From positions 1 to 28,134 of the forward strand of contig CARTDZ010000011.1 of NCBI GenBank assembly GCA_949067325.1: 28,134 nt of DNA. The letters run 5' to 3'. Shown piece by piece: positions 8,247 through 15,969 of the stretch. Every line of letters starts with the position of its first letter. Position 1 is the stretch's first letter. Below the pieces are notes generated by a model, which was given only the letters and a program-made list of their open reading frames with translations, did not search any database and was not told where the DNA came from. The DNA is from an uncultured Eubacteriales bacterium. GTDB taxonomy: Bacteria > Bacillota > Clostridia > Christensenellales > UBA1242. A program made the translations under genes and the position numbers.

Positions 8247-9332
8247 ATGAATATGAAACGAACAAAAATAAGTCTTTGTATGATAGTCAAAAACGAAGAA
8301 AAATGCTTGGAGCGATGTTTAAAAAGCGTTGGAGGCTTTGCAGACGAAATAATAATAGTTGATACAGGCTCTAGTGACAGAACAAAGGAGATCGCTTCAA
8401 AATTTACAGAAAATGTTTTTGATTTTGTTTGGGTAGACGACTTTTCTAAAGCTCGCAATTTTGCTTTTGAAAAGGCTCATGGTGAATATATCATGTGGCT
8501 TGATGCTGACGACTATATTTCACCTGAAAATTTGGCAAAGTTGATGAACTTGAAGAGCAGGCTTGACGGCGGCGTTGATGTATATATGCTGAAATATGAA
8601 ATTGCTTTTGATAGTCAAGGCAATTCCGTTTTTACATACAATCGTGAAAGGATTTTAAAAAACGACAAGTCTTTTTTCTGGCGAGGAGAAGTTCACGAAT
8701 GTATAACTCCGCATGGCAAAATTGAATATGTCGACATTGCGGTCAAGCATTTGAAAATCGAGCGATCGAGTTCTAAACGAAACTTAAGAATTTATCAATC
8801 TCTCTTAAAAAAGGGTAAAGAATTTTCTCCACGCGAGCAATACTATTATTCACGAGAATTATATTATCATGGCCAATATAAAAAAGCTATAACTGAAATT
8901 AATAAATTTTTAAAAATGGAGGATTCTTGGGTTGAAGATAAACTTGGTGCTTTGGAAATCAAGGCTATGTGTGAACTTAATTTGCTTAAAACGCAAAAAG
9001 CTTTGAATACTCTATTTAAAAGTTTTGATTTTGATGTTCCACGAGCAAATTTTTTATGTTTGATTGGCGACATTTATTTAAAAGAGAACAAATTCAAAGA
9101 ATGTATTTTTTGGTATAAAAATGCATTGAGTTCTACCAAAGATTATACCAGTGGCGGATTTGTGAATGAGACGTATTATGGCATTTATCCTGCTCTTCAG
9201 CTTTGTTTGGCTTATTATAAACTCGGTGACAATAAAACCTCAAAACTATATAATGATTTGGCTTTATCGTTTAACTCAAAAAGCGAAATTGCATTGAGAA
9301 ACAATGAATTTTTTAAGACATTGAACTTCTAA
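8247..9332 (+). CDS. family 2 glycosyltransferase with C-terminal TPR-like helices (SunS-like)
   Basis: The 361-residue protein begins with a GT-A fold of the GT2 family: ISLCMIVKNEE, then EIIIVDTGSSDRT, and a DxD nucleotide-sugar/metal site at Asp86-Ala87-Asp88 in WLDADD. The C-terminal half (about 190-350) is helical with TPR-like repeats (YYYSRELYYHGQYKKAI; IKAMCELNLLKTQKALNTL). This is the architecture of peptide/protein glycosyltransferases such as SunS and of the enzymes next to clostridial collagen-like spore proteins. It has no signal peptide and acts in the cytoplasm. The next gene, 165 bases on, encodes a Thr-rich collagen-like protein, the likely acceptor (inference). There is no strong Shine-Dalgarno sequence; a second ATG lies two codons downstream. 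The donor sugar is unknown. Confidence 0.88.
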   Translation: MNMKRTKISLCMIVKNEEKCLERCLKSVGGFADEIIIVDTGSSDRTKEIASKFTENVFDFVWVDDFSKARNFAFEKAHGEYIMWLDADDYISPENLAKLMNLKSRLDGGVDVYMLKYEIAFDSQGNSVFTYNRERILKNDKSFFWRGEVHECITPHGKIEYVDIAVKHLKIERSSSKRNLRIYQSLLKKGKEFSPREQYYYSRELYYHGQYKKAITEINKFLKMEDSWVEDKLGALEIKAMCELNLLKTQKALNTLFKSFDFDVPRANFLCLIGDIYLKENKFKECIFWYKNALSSTKDYTSGGFVNETYYGIYPALQLCLAYYKLGDNKTSKLYNDLALSFNSKSEIALRNNEFFKTLNF

Positions 9333-9369
9333 AAGCTTTTAAACGCTAAACAAAGATGATGGCTTTTTT
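9331..9369 (+). terminator. possible weak terminator after the glycosyltransferase
   Basis: AAAAGC (9331-9336) can pair with GCTTTT (9362-9367), followed by a T-rich stretch, but the loop is about 25 bases. If it is inefficient, the glycosyltransferase and collagen-like genes would be co-transcribed. Confidence 0.28.
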
Positions 9370-9438
9370 CGTGTTTTTATTCAAGGAAATATATTGATTT
9401 TTTAATTTGATGATCGGCTTTATATATTAATCTAAATT

Positions 9439-9467
9439 AACCTATTCTTTTAAATTTGCATACTATG
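9439..9467 (+). promoter_or_regulatory. possible sigma-K-type late sporulation promoter for the collagen-like gene
   Basis: AACC (9439-9442), with the AC at 9440-9441, is followed by 17 bases and then CATACTATG (9459-9467). This is one mismatch from the sigma-K pattern AC-N17-CATANNNTA, and the -10 also resembles sigma-E. The transcript would start about 25 bases before the ATG. No sigma-A promoter is seen here. A coat/exosporium gene is the expected target of such a sigma factor. Confidence 0.4.
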
Positions 9468-9497
9468 AAGTGGGCAAAGCAATAAAAGGAGATTAAT

Positions 9498-10715
9498 ATG
9501 CCATTCTTTAATAACAATCCACCATCTGATTGTTGTGGAAATTTTAATATAAACTGCGGCAGACCTATAAACAGGTGTTGCCAACCTTACCCTCCATGCA
9601 ACCCATGTCGTCCATGTCCTCCTATCATTCGTGGACCAATAGGCCCTACTGGCCCAACAGGTGCGACTGGCGCGACTGGTCCTATGGGCGGCCCTACTGG
9701 TGCGACTGGACCTACTGGTGCAACTGGTGTGACTGGTCCTACTGGCTCAACAGGTGCGACTGGCGCGACTGGCCCTCAAGGCGTTCAAGGTCTGCAAGGC
9801 CCTCAAGGCGTGACTGGTCCTACTGGCGCAACTGGCTCAACAGGTTCTACTGGTGCGACAGGGCCTCAAGGCTTACAAGGTATTACTGGAGCCAACGGCG
9901 CAACTGGTGCGACTGGACCTCAAGGTGTTCAAGGTTTAATTGGTCCTACTGGAGCTACGGGTGCAACTGGAGCTACAGGCTTGGCTGGTGCAACGGGTGC
10001 TACTGGTGCTGACGGTATTACTGGTCCTACTGGTGCTACTGGAGCTACGGGTGCTACTGGCGCTGATGGTATTACTGGTCCTACAGGTGCTACTGGACCT
10101 CAAGGCGTTCAAGGTTTAATTGGTCCTACTGGACCTACAGGACCTACTGGCGCAACGGGCGCTACGGGTGTCACAGGTGCTACTGGAGCTACAGGGCCTA
10201 CTGGTCCAACTGGCGTTGCTGGTGTAGCAGGGGCTACTGGGGCGACTGGTGCTACTGGTTTGGCTGGCGCAACAGGTGCGACTGGAGCAACGGGTGCGAC
10301 TGGCGTTTCTACAACAGCGAACTCTGCTTTTGCGGCCAATACCACCTCACCTACCATTGCTGTAGTTTTAGGCGGAACTAACGTTCCTCTTCCAAGCAAT
10401 CAAATTTTGCCTGCTGGCATTACAGTTGATGGCACAAACACTGTTTTCACAGTTGCCGCTGCAGGAAAATATCAAATAAATTACGAAATCAATTTGACAA
10501 CTGGTGTAGCTGCAGGATCACGACTGTTGATTAACGGAGCTGCTTATGCACCTTCTACTATTCAACCTGTAGTATCTTTAACTGGGTTTAAAAATAGTGT
10601 AATTGTAAACTTGACTGCTGGATCAACAGTAAGCCTTCAATTGTTTGGACTTATTGCTTCTGCAATATTGCAAGCAGGTGCTGGTGCAAACCTTTCAATA
10701 ATACAATTGGCTTAA
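9498..10715 (+). CDS. BclA-like collagen-repeat spore-surface glycoprotein
   Basis: This is a 405-residue structural protein. The N-terminal 45 residues are Cys/Pro-rich (about ten Cys in CC and CxxC patterns), suited to cross-linking or attachment. Residues 46-268 are about 74 Gly-X-Y triplets, mainly GAT, GPT, GPQ and GVQ, forming a collagen-like triple helix. One extra Gly at GPMGGPT (around residues 64-65) breaks the phase. The C-terminal domain (about 272-405) is a beta-rich jelly roll of the BclA C-terminal type (NTVFTVAAAGKYQINYEIN; LLINGA; LQLFG), which drives trimerisation. The many Thr in third positions are known glycosylation sites in BclA-type proteins. AAAAGGAG lies just before the ATG. 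The adjacent glycosyltransferase and the sporulation-type promoter support an exosporium or spore-coat role. GC content is clearly above its surroundings because of the GGN/ACN/CCN codons. Confidence 0.9.
   Translation: MPFFNNNPPSDCCGNFNINCGRPINRCCQPYPPCNPCRPCPPIIRGPIGPTGPTGATGATGPMGGPTGATGPTGATGVTGPTGSTGATGATGPQGVQGLQGPQGVTGPTGATGSTGSTGATGPQGLQGITGANGATGATGPQGVQGLIGPTGATGATGATGLAGATGATGADGITGPTGATGATGATGADGITGPTGATGPQGVQGLIGPTGPTGPTGATGATGVTGATGATGPTGPTGVAGVAGATGATGATGLAGATGATGATGATGVSTTANSAFAANTTSPTIAVVLGGTNVPLPSNQILPAGITVDGTNTVFTVAAAGKYQINYEINLTTGVAAGSRLLINGAAYAPSTIQPVVSLTGFKNSVIVNLTAGSTVSLQLFGLIASAILQAGAGANLSIIQLA
9633..10304 (+). repeat. collagen triplet (Gly-X-Thr) coding repeat
   Basis: Nine-base-type units such as GGTGCTACT and GGTCCTACTGG recur through this stretch and encode about 74 Gly-X-Y triplets. 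Longer internal duplications occur, for example two near-identical blocks encoding GATGADGITGPT around 10000-10090 and two encoding GPQGVQGLIGPT around 9917-9950 and 10095-10128. The array is prone to length change by slippage or recombination. Confidence 0.9.
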
Positions 10716-10723
10716 AACAAACA

Positions 10724-10755
10724 AAAAAACACGGATTTTTCCGTGTTTTTTTTGT
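10724..10755 (+). terminator. Rho-independent terminator after the collagen-like gene
   Basis: AAAAAACACGG (10724-10734) pairs with CCGTGTTTTTT (10741-10751) around a 6-base loop and ends in a T run, immediately after the stop codon. Confidence 0.88.
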
Positions 10756-10814
10756 TGCCAACTTTCTGTTTGTGAAAAAACTAGCGAATGCGAGCGCTGA
10801 TTGCTCCATTTGCA

Positions 10815-10847
10815 AAAAAAGTTTTGCGCGTGTTTTTTTAAACACGC
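10815..10847 (-). terminator. Rho-independent terminator after tRNA-Thr
   Basis: On the minus strand GCGTGTTT (10847-10840) pairs with AAACACGC (10835-10828) around a 4-base loop, followed by GCAAAAC and a T7 run. It ends the S1/tRNA transcript and faces the terminator of the convergent collagen-like gene. Confidence 0.75.
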
Positions 10848-10874
10848 AAAAATTTTATGAAATAAAATTTGTAA

Positions 10875-10950
10875 TGGAGCTACTGGGCGGGATCGAACCG
10901 CCGACCTGTTGATTACGAATCAACTGCTCTACCGACTGAGCCACAGTAGC
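10875..10950 (-). tRNA. tRNA-Thr, anticodon CGT
   Basis: The minus strand folds into a complete 76-base cloverleaf. The acceptor GCTACTG pairs with CAGTAGC, then discriminator T and an encoded CCA. The D arm contains GCTCAGTCGGTAGAGC. The anticodon arm is GTTGA-TTCGTAA-TCAAC with anticodon CGT (10915-10917, read on the minus strand), so it decodes ACG. The T arm is GGCGG-TTCGATC-CCGCC. It lies 32 bases after the S1 gene stop codon with no promoter between, so it is probably released from the S1 transcript. Confidence 0.96.
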
Positions 10951-10982
10951 ACATAAAGAGGCAGATTGCGACGCCCCATTAT

Positions 10983-12080
10983 TTAAACAAGTTTGAAAGC
11001 GACACGTTCCTCCTCCTCGTTTTTGTCGATTACTTCAACCGTTACCTCGTCGTCAAGTTTGACTATTTGATAGATTTGTGCTTGACGATCCTCTGTTGCA
11101 TTTGAGATGTGAAGCAGTCCGCTTGCACCATTTTCAAGTGCGACAATTGCACCAAATTTTAGGATTTTGACAACTTTGCCTATATATTTTTCACCTATTT
11201 TCAATGCTTTGATTTCAAGTTTTTTAGGGCTTTCTTCCAAAACTTTCATACTCAAGGCAATCTTTTTGTTGTCGCGATCAAGTTCGATTACACGAGCCGT
11301 GACCTCCTGTCCTTCCGCCAGAACTTCGCTTGGATTTTCGATGCGTTTATGACTGATATTTGATATATGAAGGAAGCAGTCCACACCTTCAACATCGATA
11401 AAAGCACCATAAGGCAAGATTTTTTTGACACTTCCTTTGACGATTTTGTTTGGAAAGATACTGCTCCAAAACATAGTTTCTGCGGCTTCTTTTAATTGTT
11501 CGTTGAGAAGTTTTACGCTGCCAATGATTGATTTTTCTTCTTTTTTTATTTCTGTGACAACAGCTTCAAGTTGTTTGCCCACATATTTTTTTGCGTCACG
11601 AACGAAAGAAGAAGAAATCTCTGCGATTGGAATAAAGATTTTATATTCGCCCAAATGTGAGTGAAGACCTTGAGAAGAGCCGTCAGTGACAACGAAAGAA
11701 AAGGTGCTGCCAAGCTTGAGTTTGACTGCATTTTGAGTGCCTATAATTTGGTCGTCTGCCAATTTTTTTGAAGCTTCTATAAGACCTTGATCATTTTTTG
11801 TGTTTGTGATGAGAACTTTGAAGCGGTCACCGATTTTGACTTCATCATAGTCATCGAAATCGTTTGCTGGAATGAAAGCATCATTTTTGCCGCCAATATT
11901 AAAGATGAGGCCGTCTGGTCTTTTTATCACAACGACGCCATCGAAAGTTTGACCTTTTTTGTAAGTTGTAAAAGTTTTTTCAACTGCTGAGATATCAAAT
12001 TTTTCGTCTAAAAAATTTTTTACATCATCATTTTGTTTTTTTGAATTGATTTCTATATAATCATCTTGATTTTCTTGCAT
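10983..12080 (-). CDS. rpsA: S1-domain RNA-binding protein / 30S ribosomal protein S1-like
   Basis: The 365-residue protein has an acidic N-terminus (1-40) and four S1 OB-fold repeats at about 43-110, 124-190, 211-280 and 297-365. The third and fourth are the most typical (GSVKKILPYGAFIDVEGVDCFLHISNIS; GKVVKILKFGAIVALENGASGLLHISN); the first two are divergent. Four repeats fit the short S1 (YpfD-type) of Firmicutes rather than the six-repeat Gram-negative form. It binds mRNA and helps translation initiation or RNA stability. It closes the conserved cluster with plsC but also has its own consensus promoter. Ribosome binding site GAGGAAA lies just before the ATG. The tRNA-Thr gene follows without a terminator. 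Confidence 0.85.
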   Translation of the reverse strand: MQENQDDYIEINSKKQNDDVKNFLDEKFDISAVEKTFTTYKKGQTFDGVVVIKRPDGLIFNIGGKNDAFIPANDFDDYDEVKIGDRFKVLITNTKNDQGLIEASKKLADDQIIGTQNAVKLKLGSTFSFVVTDGSSQGLHSHLGEYKIFIPIAEISSSFVRDAKKYVGKQLEAVVTEIKKEEKSIIGSVKLLNEQLKEAAETMFWSSIFPNKIVKGSVKKILPYGAFIDVEGVDCFLHISNISHKRIENPSEVLAEGQEVTARVIELDRDNKKIALSMKVLEESPKKLEIKALKIGEKYIGKVVKILKFGAIVALENGASGLLHISNATEDRQAQIYQIVKLDDEVTVEVIDKNEEEERVAFKLV

Positions 12081-12100
12081 AAGTTTCCTCTTTTGTTTTT

Positions 12101-12129
12101 ATTCTAGCAAAAGTTGAACATTTTGTCAA
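12101..12129 (-). promoter_or_regulatory. consensus sigma-A promoter for the S1-like gene
   Basis: On the minus strand TTGACA (12124-12129), 17 bases, then TAGAAT (12101-12106). It gives a leader of about 15 bases and lets S1 plus tRNA-Thr be expressed independently of the upstream genes. Confidence 0.75.
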
Positions 12130-12141
12130 AATAAATTGATG

Positions 12142-12762
12142 TTATTTTTTCTTTTTATATTTTGAGAGAAATTCTTCACGCAAAGCATTGATTTTGTCTG
12201 CTATTATTGTTCCAGCTTGATCTAGTAGTGTGCTGTCAAGTTTTTTGCCATAAAATTCTTCTAAAGTAAATGGCTTGCCTAGTAAGATGTAGGTTTTTCG
12301 AAAAAGTTTGGGTGTGCGCGAAATAAACATTGGCACGATTGGCACTTTGGCTTTTGCTGCAAACATTGCCGTGCCATGCTTAACCTCACCTAGCAACATA
12401 TCTTGGTTGTTTTTCTTTCTTGTTCCTTCAGGAAAAATGACAAGTTTTTTGTTGTCTTTTAAAAGCTTTAGGCAGGTCTTTATTGACGTGATATCACTTG
12501 TGCTGCGGTCAATTGAAATAGCTCCGATTGATTTTATCACGCCGCCTAGGAGTTTGTTTTTGAAAAGTTCTTTTTTGGCGAGATAATATTTTTTCTCCCA
12601 AGTATTGACGGCGAAAAGCACTGCGTCCATATTTGATGTATGATTTGAAGCTATGATAGCACCTTGTTTTTTAAGTGTTTTTAGGTTTTGTTTGCCCACT
12701 ATTTTGGTTGGGTAAAGCACTTTCATAGGCAAGCTAAAAAAGGTTTGAAAAAATCTTAACAT
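12142..12762 (-). CDS. plsC: 1-acyl-sn-glycerol-3-phosphate acyltransferase (PlsC family)
   Basis: This membrane-associated acyltransferase makes phosphatidic acid from lysophosphatidic acid. The catalytic HX4D is His41-Asp46 (NHTSNMD) and the substrate-binding FPEGTR is at residues 110-115. The N-terminus has a short amphipathic/hydrophobic stretch and the C-terminus is Lys-rich. The chosen start is the ATG at 12762 (206 residues): GGAGGA lies just upstream, and the family normally begins close to this point. A longer reading from 12792 would lie inside the flavoprotein gene and lacks a good ribosome site. The gene overlaps the end of the upstream flavoprotein gene by seven bases, indicating translational coupling. 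Confidence 0.9.
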   Translation of the reverse strand: MLRFFQTFFSLPMKVLYPTKIVGKQNLKTLKKQGAIIASNHTSNMDAVLFAVNTWEKKYYLAKKELFKNKLLGGVIKSIGAISIDRSTSDITSIKTCLKLLKDNKKLVIFPEGTRKKNNQDMLLGEVKHGTAMFAAKAKVPIVPMFISRTPKLFRKTYILLGKPFTLEEFYGKKLDSTLLDQAGTIIADKINALREEFLSKYKKKK

Positions 12763-13985
12763 ATTTCCTCCTCTATTATTGACTTTGCACAACTATATGC
12801 TGTTGAAAAGGCTGCTTGTAAATTAAATCCGCCTGTGAGGCAGTCGACATCTAGCACTTCGCCTATAAAATACAAACCTTTTTGCAGTTTTGATTGCATA
12901 GTTTTGGGGTTGATTTCTTTTAGGTCAACACCGCCGCTTGTGATTATTCCGCTTTCAAGTGGATAAAGTTTTTTGTATTTTAGCGAAAAGTTTTTTAAAA
13001 GATTTGCTATTTCTTTGCGTGTTTTTGCTGTGATGGAATTGATTTTGGTTTGGCCGTTTAGGTTAAGTTTTTCTAGCACAACTGGCAAGAAATTGTTTGG
13101 AAGAAGGCCTTTCAAAACTGTAAAAAGAGTTTTGTTTTTGTTGTTGTCAAAATCGCGAAGAAGACGATTTTCAAGTTCGTCTATTGTCAGAGCGGGTTTG
13201 AAATCAATTGAAAGAGCGATGTTTGAAGCTTTGTTGATTAAGCTTGAAAGCGTGAGAACAATTGGCCCTGTTATACCCTTATCAGTAAACATCATTTCGC
13301 CAAAAAGAGAATGTTTTTTGTTGTCAGCGATGGCGTTTAGTTTTACATTTTTAAGTGGCAAACCCATGATTGATTTTGTGTAAGTTTCGTCAAGTTCTAT
13401 TGCGCAGAGAGCTGGACGAGGTGTTATGATTTTATGGCCAAAGTTTTGGGCGAATTGATAGCCATCACCCGTGCTGCCTGTGAGAGGATAGCTTTTGCCA
13501 CCTGTTGCGATAATGACCTTATCGAAAGCGTAGTTTGCTTGGTGGGTTTTTATATTATATTTTTTTGTTTTGTCGTCATATGAGAGATTTTGCACTTTTT
13601 CTTCGAGATTTATCTGACAATTTTTGCAAGTTTTTAGCAATGTTTTTGTGACATCGCTTGCTTTGTCTGAAAGTGGAAAGACGCGGTTGCCGCGTTCCAT
13701 TTTGAGTTTGAGGCCATAGTTTTCAAAATATGAAATTGTATCCGCTGAATTGAAACGACTGATTGCACTCATCATAAACTTGCTTCCATTTGCTACGTTT
13801 TGTAGAAATGTTTGATTGTCGCAATTGTTTGTAAGATTGCAGCGGCCTTTTCCTGTTATATATATTTTTTTGCCGCACTTTTCGTTGCTGTCGAAGATAG
13901 TGACGTCTTTGCCAGCGTTTGAGAGAAGCCCGCCTGCCATAAGTCCAGCCGCTCCGCCGCCTATGATTGCTATTTTTGTTGGCAT
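12756..13985 (-). CDS. HI0933-family NAD(P)/FAD-dependent oxidoreductase (BaiN/YhiN-like)
   Basis: This is a 409-residue flavoprotein. The N-terminal FAD-binding Rossmann motif is IIGGGAAGLMAGG (residues 7-19), followed by the family-specific CGKKIYITGKGRCNLTNN (about 37-54). Near the C-terminus are SGGVDLKEINPKTMQSK and YFIGEVLDVDCLTGGFNLQ, which close the FAD site. The HI0933 family is widespread, and the physiological substrate is unknown for most members; BaiN is one named relative. In many Clostridia this gene sits between rluB and cmk/plsC, as it does here without cmk. AAGGAAG lies before the ATG. Confidence 0.88.
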   Translation of the reverse strand: MPTKIAIIGGGAAGLMAGGLLSNAGKDVTIFDSNEKCGKKIYITGKGRCNLTNNCDNQTFLQNVANGSKFMMSAISRFNSADTISYFENYGLKLKMERGNRVFPLSDKASDVTKTLLKTCKNCQINLEEKVQNLSYDDKTKKYNIKTHQANYAFDKVIIATGGKSYPLTGSTGDGYQFAQNFGHKIITPRPALCAIELDETYTKSIMGLPLKNVKLNAIADNKKHSLFGEMMFTDKGITGPIVLTLSSLINKASNIALSIDFKPALTIDELENRLLRDFDNNKNKTLFTVLKGLLPNNFLPVVLEKLNLNGQTKINSITAKTRKEIANLLKNFSLKYKKLYPLESGIITSGGVDLKEINPKTMQSKLQKGLYFIGEVLDVDCLTGGFNLQAAFSTAYSCAKSIIEEEIC

Positions 13986-14057
13986 TTTTCTTCCTTTAAA
14001 TTTTCATTTTTTCTTAGTTTTTTTTAAGTGTTCTTAAAGAAGGTTTTATATTTTGAA

Positions 14058-14765
14058 TTAACCTTTGACAAGAAGATTGAGTTCGTCTTCTGTAAGGTCA
14101 CGCCACTCGCCGCGTTTTAGGCCGCCAAGTTTGACACCGCCTATTCTGACGCGTTTGAGAAGTTTTATTTCGCGGCCTATACCTTCAAACATACGACGAA
14201 CTTGGCGATTTTGGCCTTCATTGATGGTGACTGAGAGTTTTGTTGTGCCATTTTCAAATGACAACCATTTCACCTTGGCTTCTGGCATACGCTCACCGTC
14301 CTTGACCACACCTTTGCGTAGAACGGCAAGTTCGCTCTCTTTCACCTCCCCTTCAACATTGACGCGATATTCTTTTTCTGTGCCATGGCGAGGGTGAGCT
14401 ATGCGATTGGCAAAGTCGCCATCGTTTGTGAGAAAAATCAATCCTTCAGTATCATAGTCGAGGCGGCCGATTGAAAAGAGGCGTTCTTCGCTTTCGATGA
14501 GGTCATAGATTGTTTTTCTTCCTCTTTCGTCACTCGCTGTGCAGGTATAGCCTTTTGGTTTGTTGAGCTTTATATAAACAAATGAAGAAGGAAGGCAAAC
14601 CGCCTTTCCTTCACAGATAACCTTATCTTTTTTTTCATTTATTGTTGTGCCAAGTGTATTGACTATTTGGCCATTGACTGTAACTAAGCCTGCCTCTATA
14701 AGCTGATCACACTTACGTCTTGAGGCAACGCCTGCGTTTGCCAAAAATTTGTTTAGTCTCATCAT
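14058..14765 (-). CDS. rluB: 23S rRNA pseudouridine synthase, RluB family
   Basis: This 235-residue RsuA/RluB-type enzyme modifies uridine in helix-89-region 23S rRNA in known homologues. The N-terminal S4 RNA-binding domain (2-60) begins RLNKFLANAGVASRRKCD. The catalytic Asp103 is in GRLDYDTEGL, and the C-terminal EGQNRQVRRMFEGIG motif is complete. It starts with a tandem ATG ten bases after the dacF stop and has only a weak ribosome site, so translation is probably coupled to dacF. Genes spmA and spmB, which often lie between dacF and rluB, are absent here. Confidence 0.93.
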   Translation of the reverse strand: MMRLNKFLANAGVASRRKCDQLIEAGLVTVNGQIVNTLGTTINEKKDKVICEGKAVCLPSSFVYIKLNKPKGYTCTASDERGRKTIYDLIESEERLFSIGRLDYDTEGLIFLTNDGDFANRIAHPRHGTEKEYRVNVEGEVKESELAVLRKGVVKDGERMPEAKVKWLSFENGTTKLSVTINEGQNRQVRRMFEGIGREIKLLKRVRIGGVKLGGLKRGEWRDLTEDELNLLVKG

Positions 14766-14775
14766 TTTGTTCTAC

Positions 14776-15969
14776 TTACCATTTGAAGAAGTTATCTTTA
14801 AATTTTTGCCAAATGGTATTTCTCCTTACTTCTTCAATTGTATATATTTTTTCGCTAAAATGCAAGTTATTATCAATAAAAATTTCAACTTTGCCTACTT
14901 CTTGATTATTTTTCACTGGTGCTGTCAATTTTGATGGCAGGTCATAGGTGTAAGTGACCTTTGAAAGTTCGTCTTCGCGAAGCGGATAGAAATAGTGACC
15001 TTGAGTTGCAATTTTTACTTCATTTTTGCGCCCCTCTTCAACTTGAATTGATTTTGGCAGAGAATAGTTTTTGGTCAAGTCATAGAGTTTGTAGTCTTTA
15101 AAGGCTTGTTCTATGAGGTTTGAGCTTTCTTCAAACATTGGCCCACAGTTGAGTACTACGCAAACGATTGTCATGCCGTCACGTTCAGCAGAAGAGACGA
15201 GACAGCGACCAGCGTCATTTGTGAAGCCTGTTTTGACGCCATTGCAGCCTTGCAAGCTGTTTAGAAGGCGGTTTTTGTTTTTAAGGTAGCGCGTTTTGCC
15301 TTCGCCTGAAATTATTTTTGTGTTTTTGGTTGAAACTATTTCACGAAAAGTTGGGTTTGAAAGTGCGTAGGAAGTTATTCGTGCGAGATCCTCTGCTGTT
15401 GTATAGTGTGTTTTGCTGTCAAGGCCATGAGTGTTGTCAAAGTGGCTGTTGTTTGCACCTATTTTTTGTGCGGTTTTGTTCATGAGGTCGACGAAGTTGT
15501 TGATGTTTCCGCCTACGCGTTCTCCTATTGCGTATGAAGCGTCATTGCCTGATATGAGCATAAGACCATACAATAGCTCTCTTACTGAAAGCGTTTCGCC
15601 TTTGTGAAGATATAAACTTGTGCCTTCGATACCCACACTGCGTGGTGATATTTCAAATCTTTCGTCCAAATTTTGGCAGTTTTCAATTGCTGTGATGGCT
15701 GTCATTATTTTTGTTGTGCTGGCCATTGCAAGCTTTTCACTTTTGTTTTTGCTATAAAGAACTCTTCCTGTTGAGGCTTCCATGACGCACATTGCTTTGG
15801 CTGAAGTTTGTGCATAGGACGCGGCGGTATAGGTTTGAACGGGCGTGCTAACGTAAGACCGTACGGCTGATACAGATAGAAGCACGCCCCCTAAAGCAGC
15901 GCTTACAAAAAATACAAAAGCAAAGGTTATTGCAACAAAGTTTTTAAGTTTAATCTTCCTCGTCTGCAT
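14776..15969 (-). CDS. dacF: sporulation-type D-alanyl-D-alanine carboxypeptidase (DacF-like PBP5 family)
   Basis: This penicillin-binding protein trims the terminal D-Ala from peptidoglycan peptides and is used in spore cortex formation in relatives. It has one N-terminal membrane/signal segment (about 10-36). The active-site triads are complete: SxxK at Ser84-Lys87 (ASTTK), SGN at 140-142 and KTG at 246-248. The C-terminal beta-rich domain runs from about 300 to 397. The chosen start is the ATG at 15969 (397 residues), preceded by AAGGAG at a normal distance. A longer frame up to 16053 would be embedded in ytfJ. The gene overlaps the end of ytfJ by 20 bases. The operon context with ytfJ, ytfI and gpr supports the sporulation assignment. 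Confidence 0.93.
   Translation of the reverse strand: MQTRKIKLKNFVAITFAFVFFVSAALGGVLLSVSAVRSYVSTPVQTYTAASYAQTSAKAMCVMEASTGRVLYSKNKSEKLAMASTTKIMTAITAIENCQNLDERFEISPRSVGIEGTSLYLHKGETLSVRELLYGLMLISGNDASYAIGERVGGNINNFVDLMNKTAQKIGANNSHFDNTHGLDSKTHYTTAEDLARITSYALSNPTFREIVSTKNTKIISGEGKTRYLKNKNRLLNSLQGCNGVKTGFTNDAGRCLVSSAERDGMTIVCVVLNCGPMFEESSNLIEQAFKDYKLYDLTKNYSLPKSIQVEEGRKNEVKIATQGHYFYPLREDELSKVTYTYDLPSKLTAPVKNNQEVGKVEIFIDNNLHFSEKIYTIEEVRRNTIWQKFKDNFFKW

Noticed and set aside
9633..10304. CRISPR-like array
   Set aside because: The repeats are in-frame collagen codons without constant repeat/unique spacer structure, and no cas genes are present.
9575..10399. Long open frames on both strands within the collagen-like gene, encoding Trp/Cys-rich or Val-Ala-Pro-rich repeats
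   Set aside because: They are by-products of the GGN-NNN-ACN triplet repeat, have no start signals of their own and overlap a clear collagen-like protein.
10803..10880. Inverted repeat GCTCCAT (10803-10809) and ATGGAGC (10874-10880) around the tRNA 3' end, as a possible integration site
   Set aside because: The arms are only seven bases, there is no integrase or direct repeat of the tRNA end, and the terminator lies between them. It is likely chance.
12763..12792. A longer N-terminus for PlsC
   Set aside because: It lies wholly within the flavoprotein gene. The ATG at 12762 has GGAGGA and gives a normal family N-terminus.
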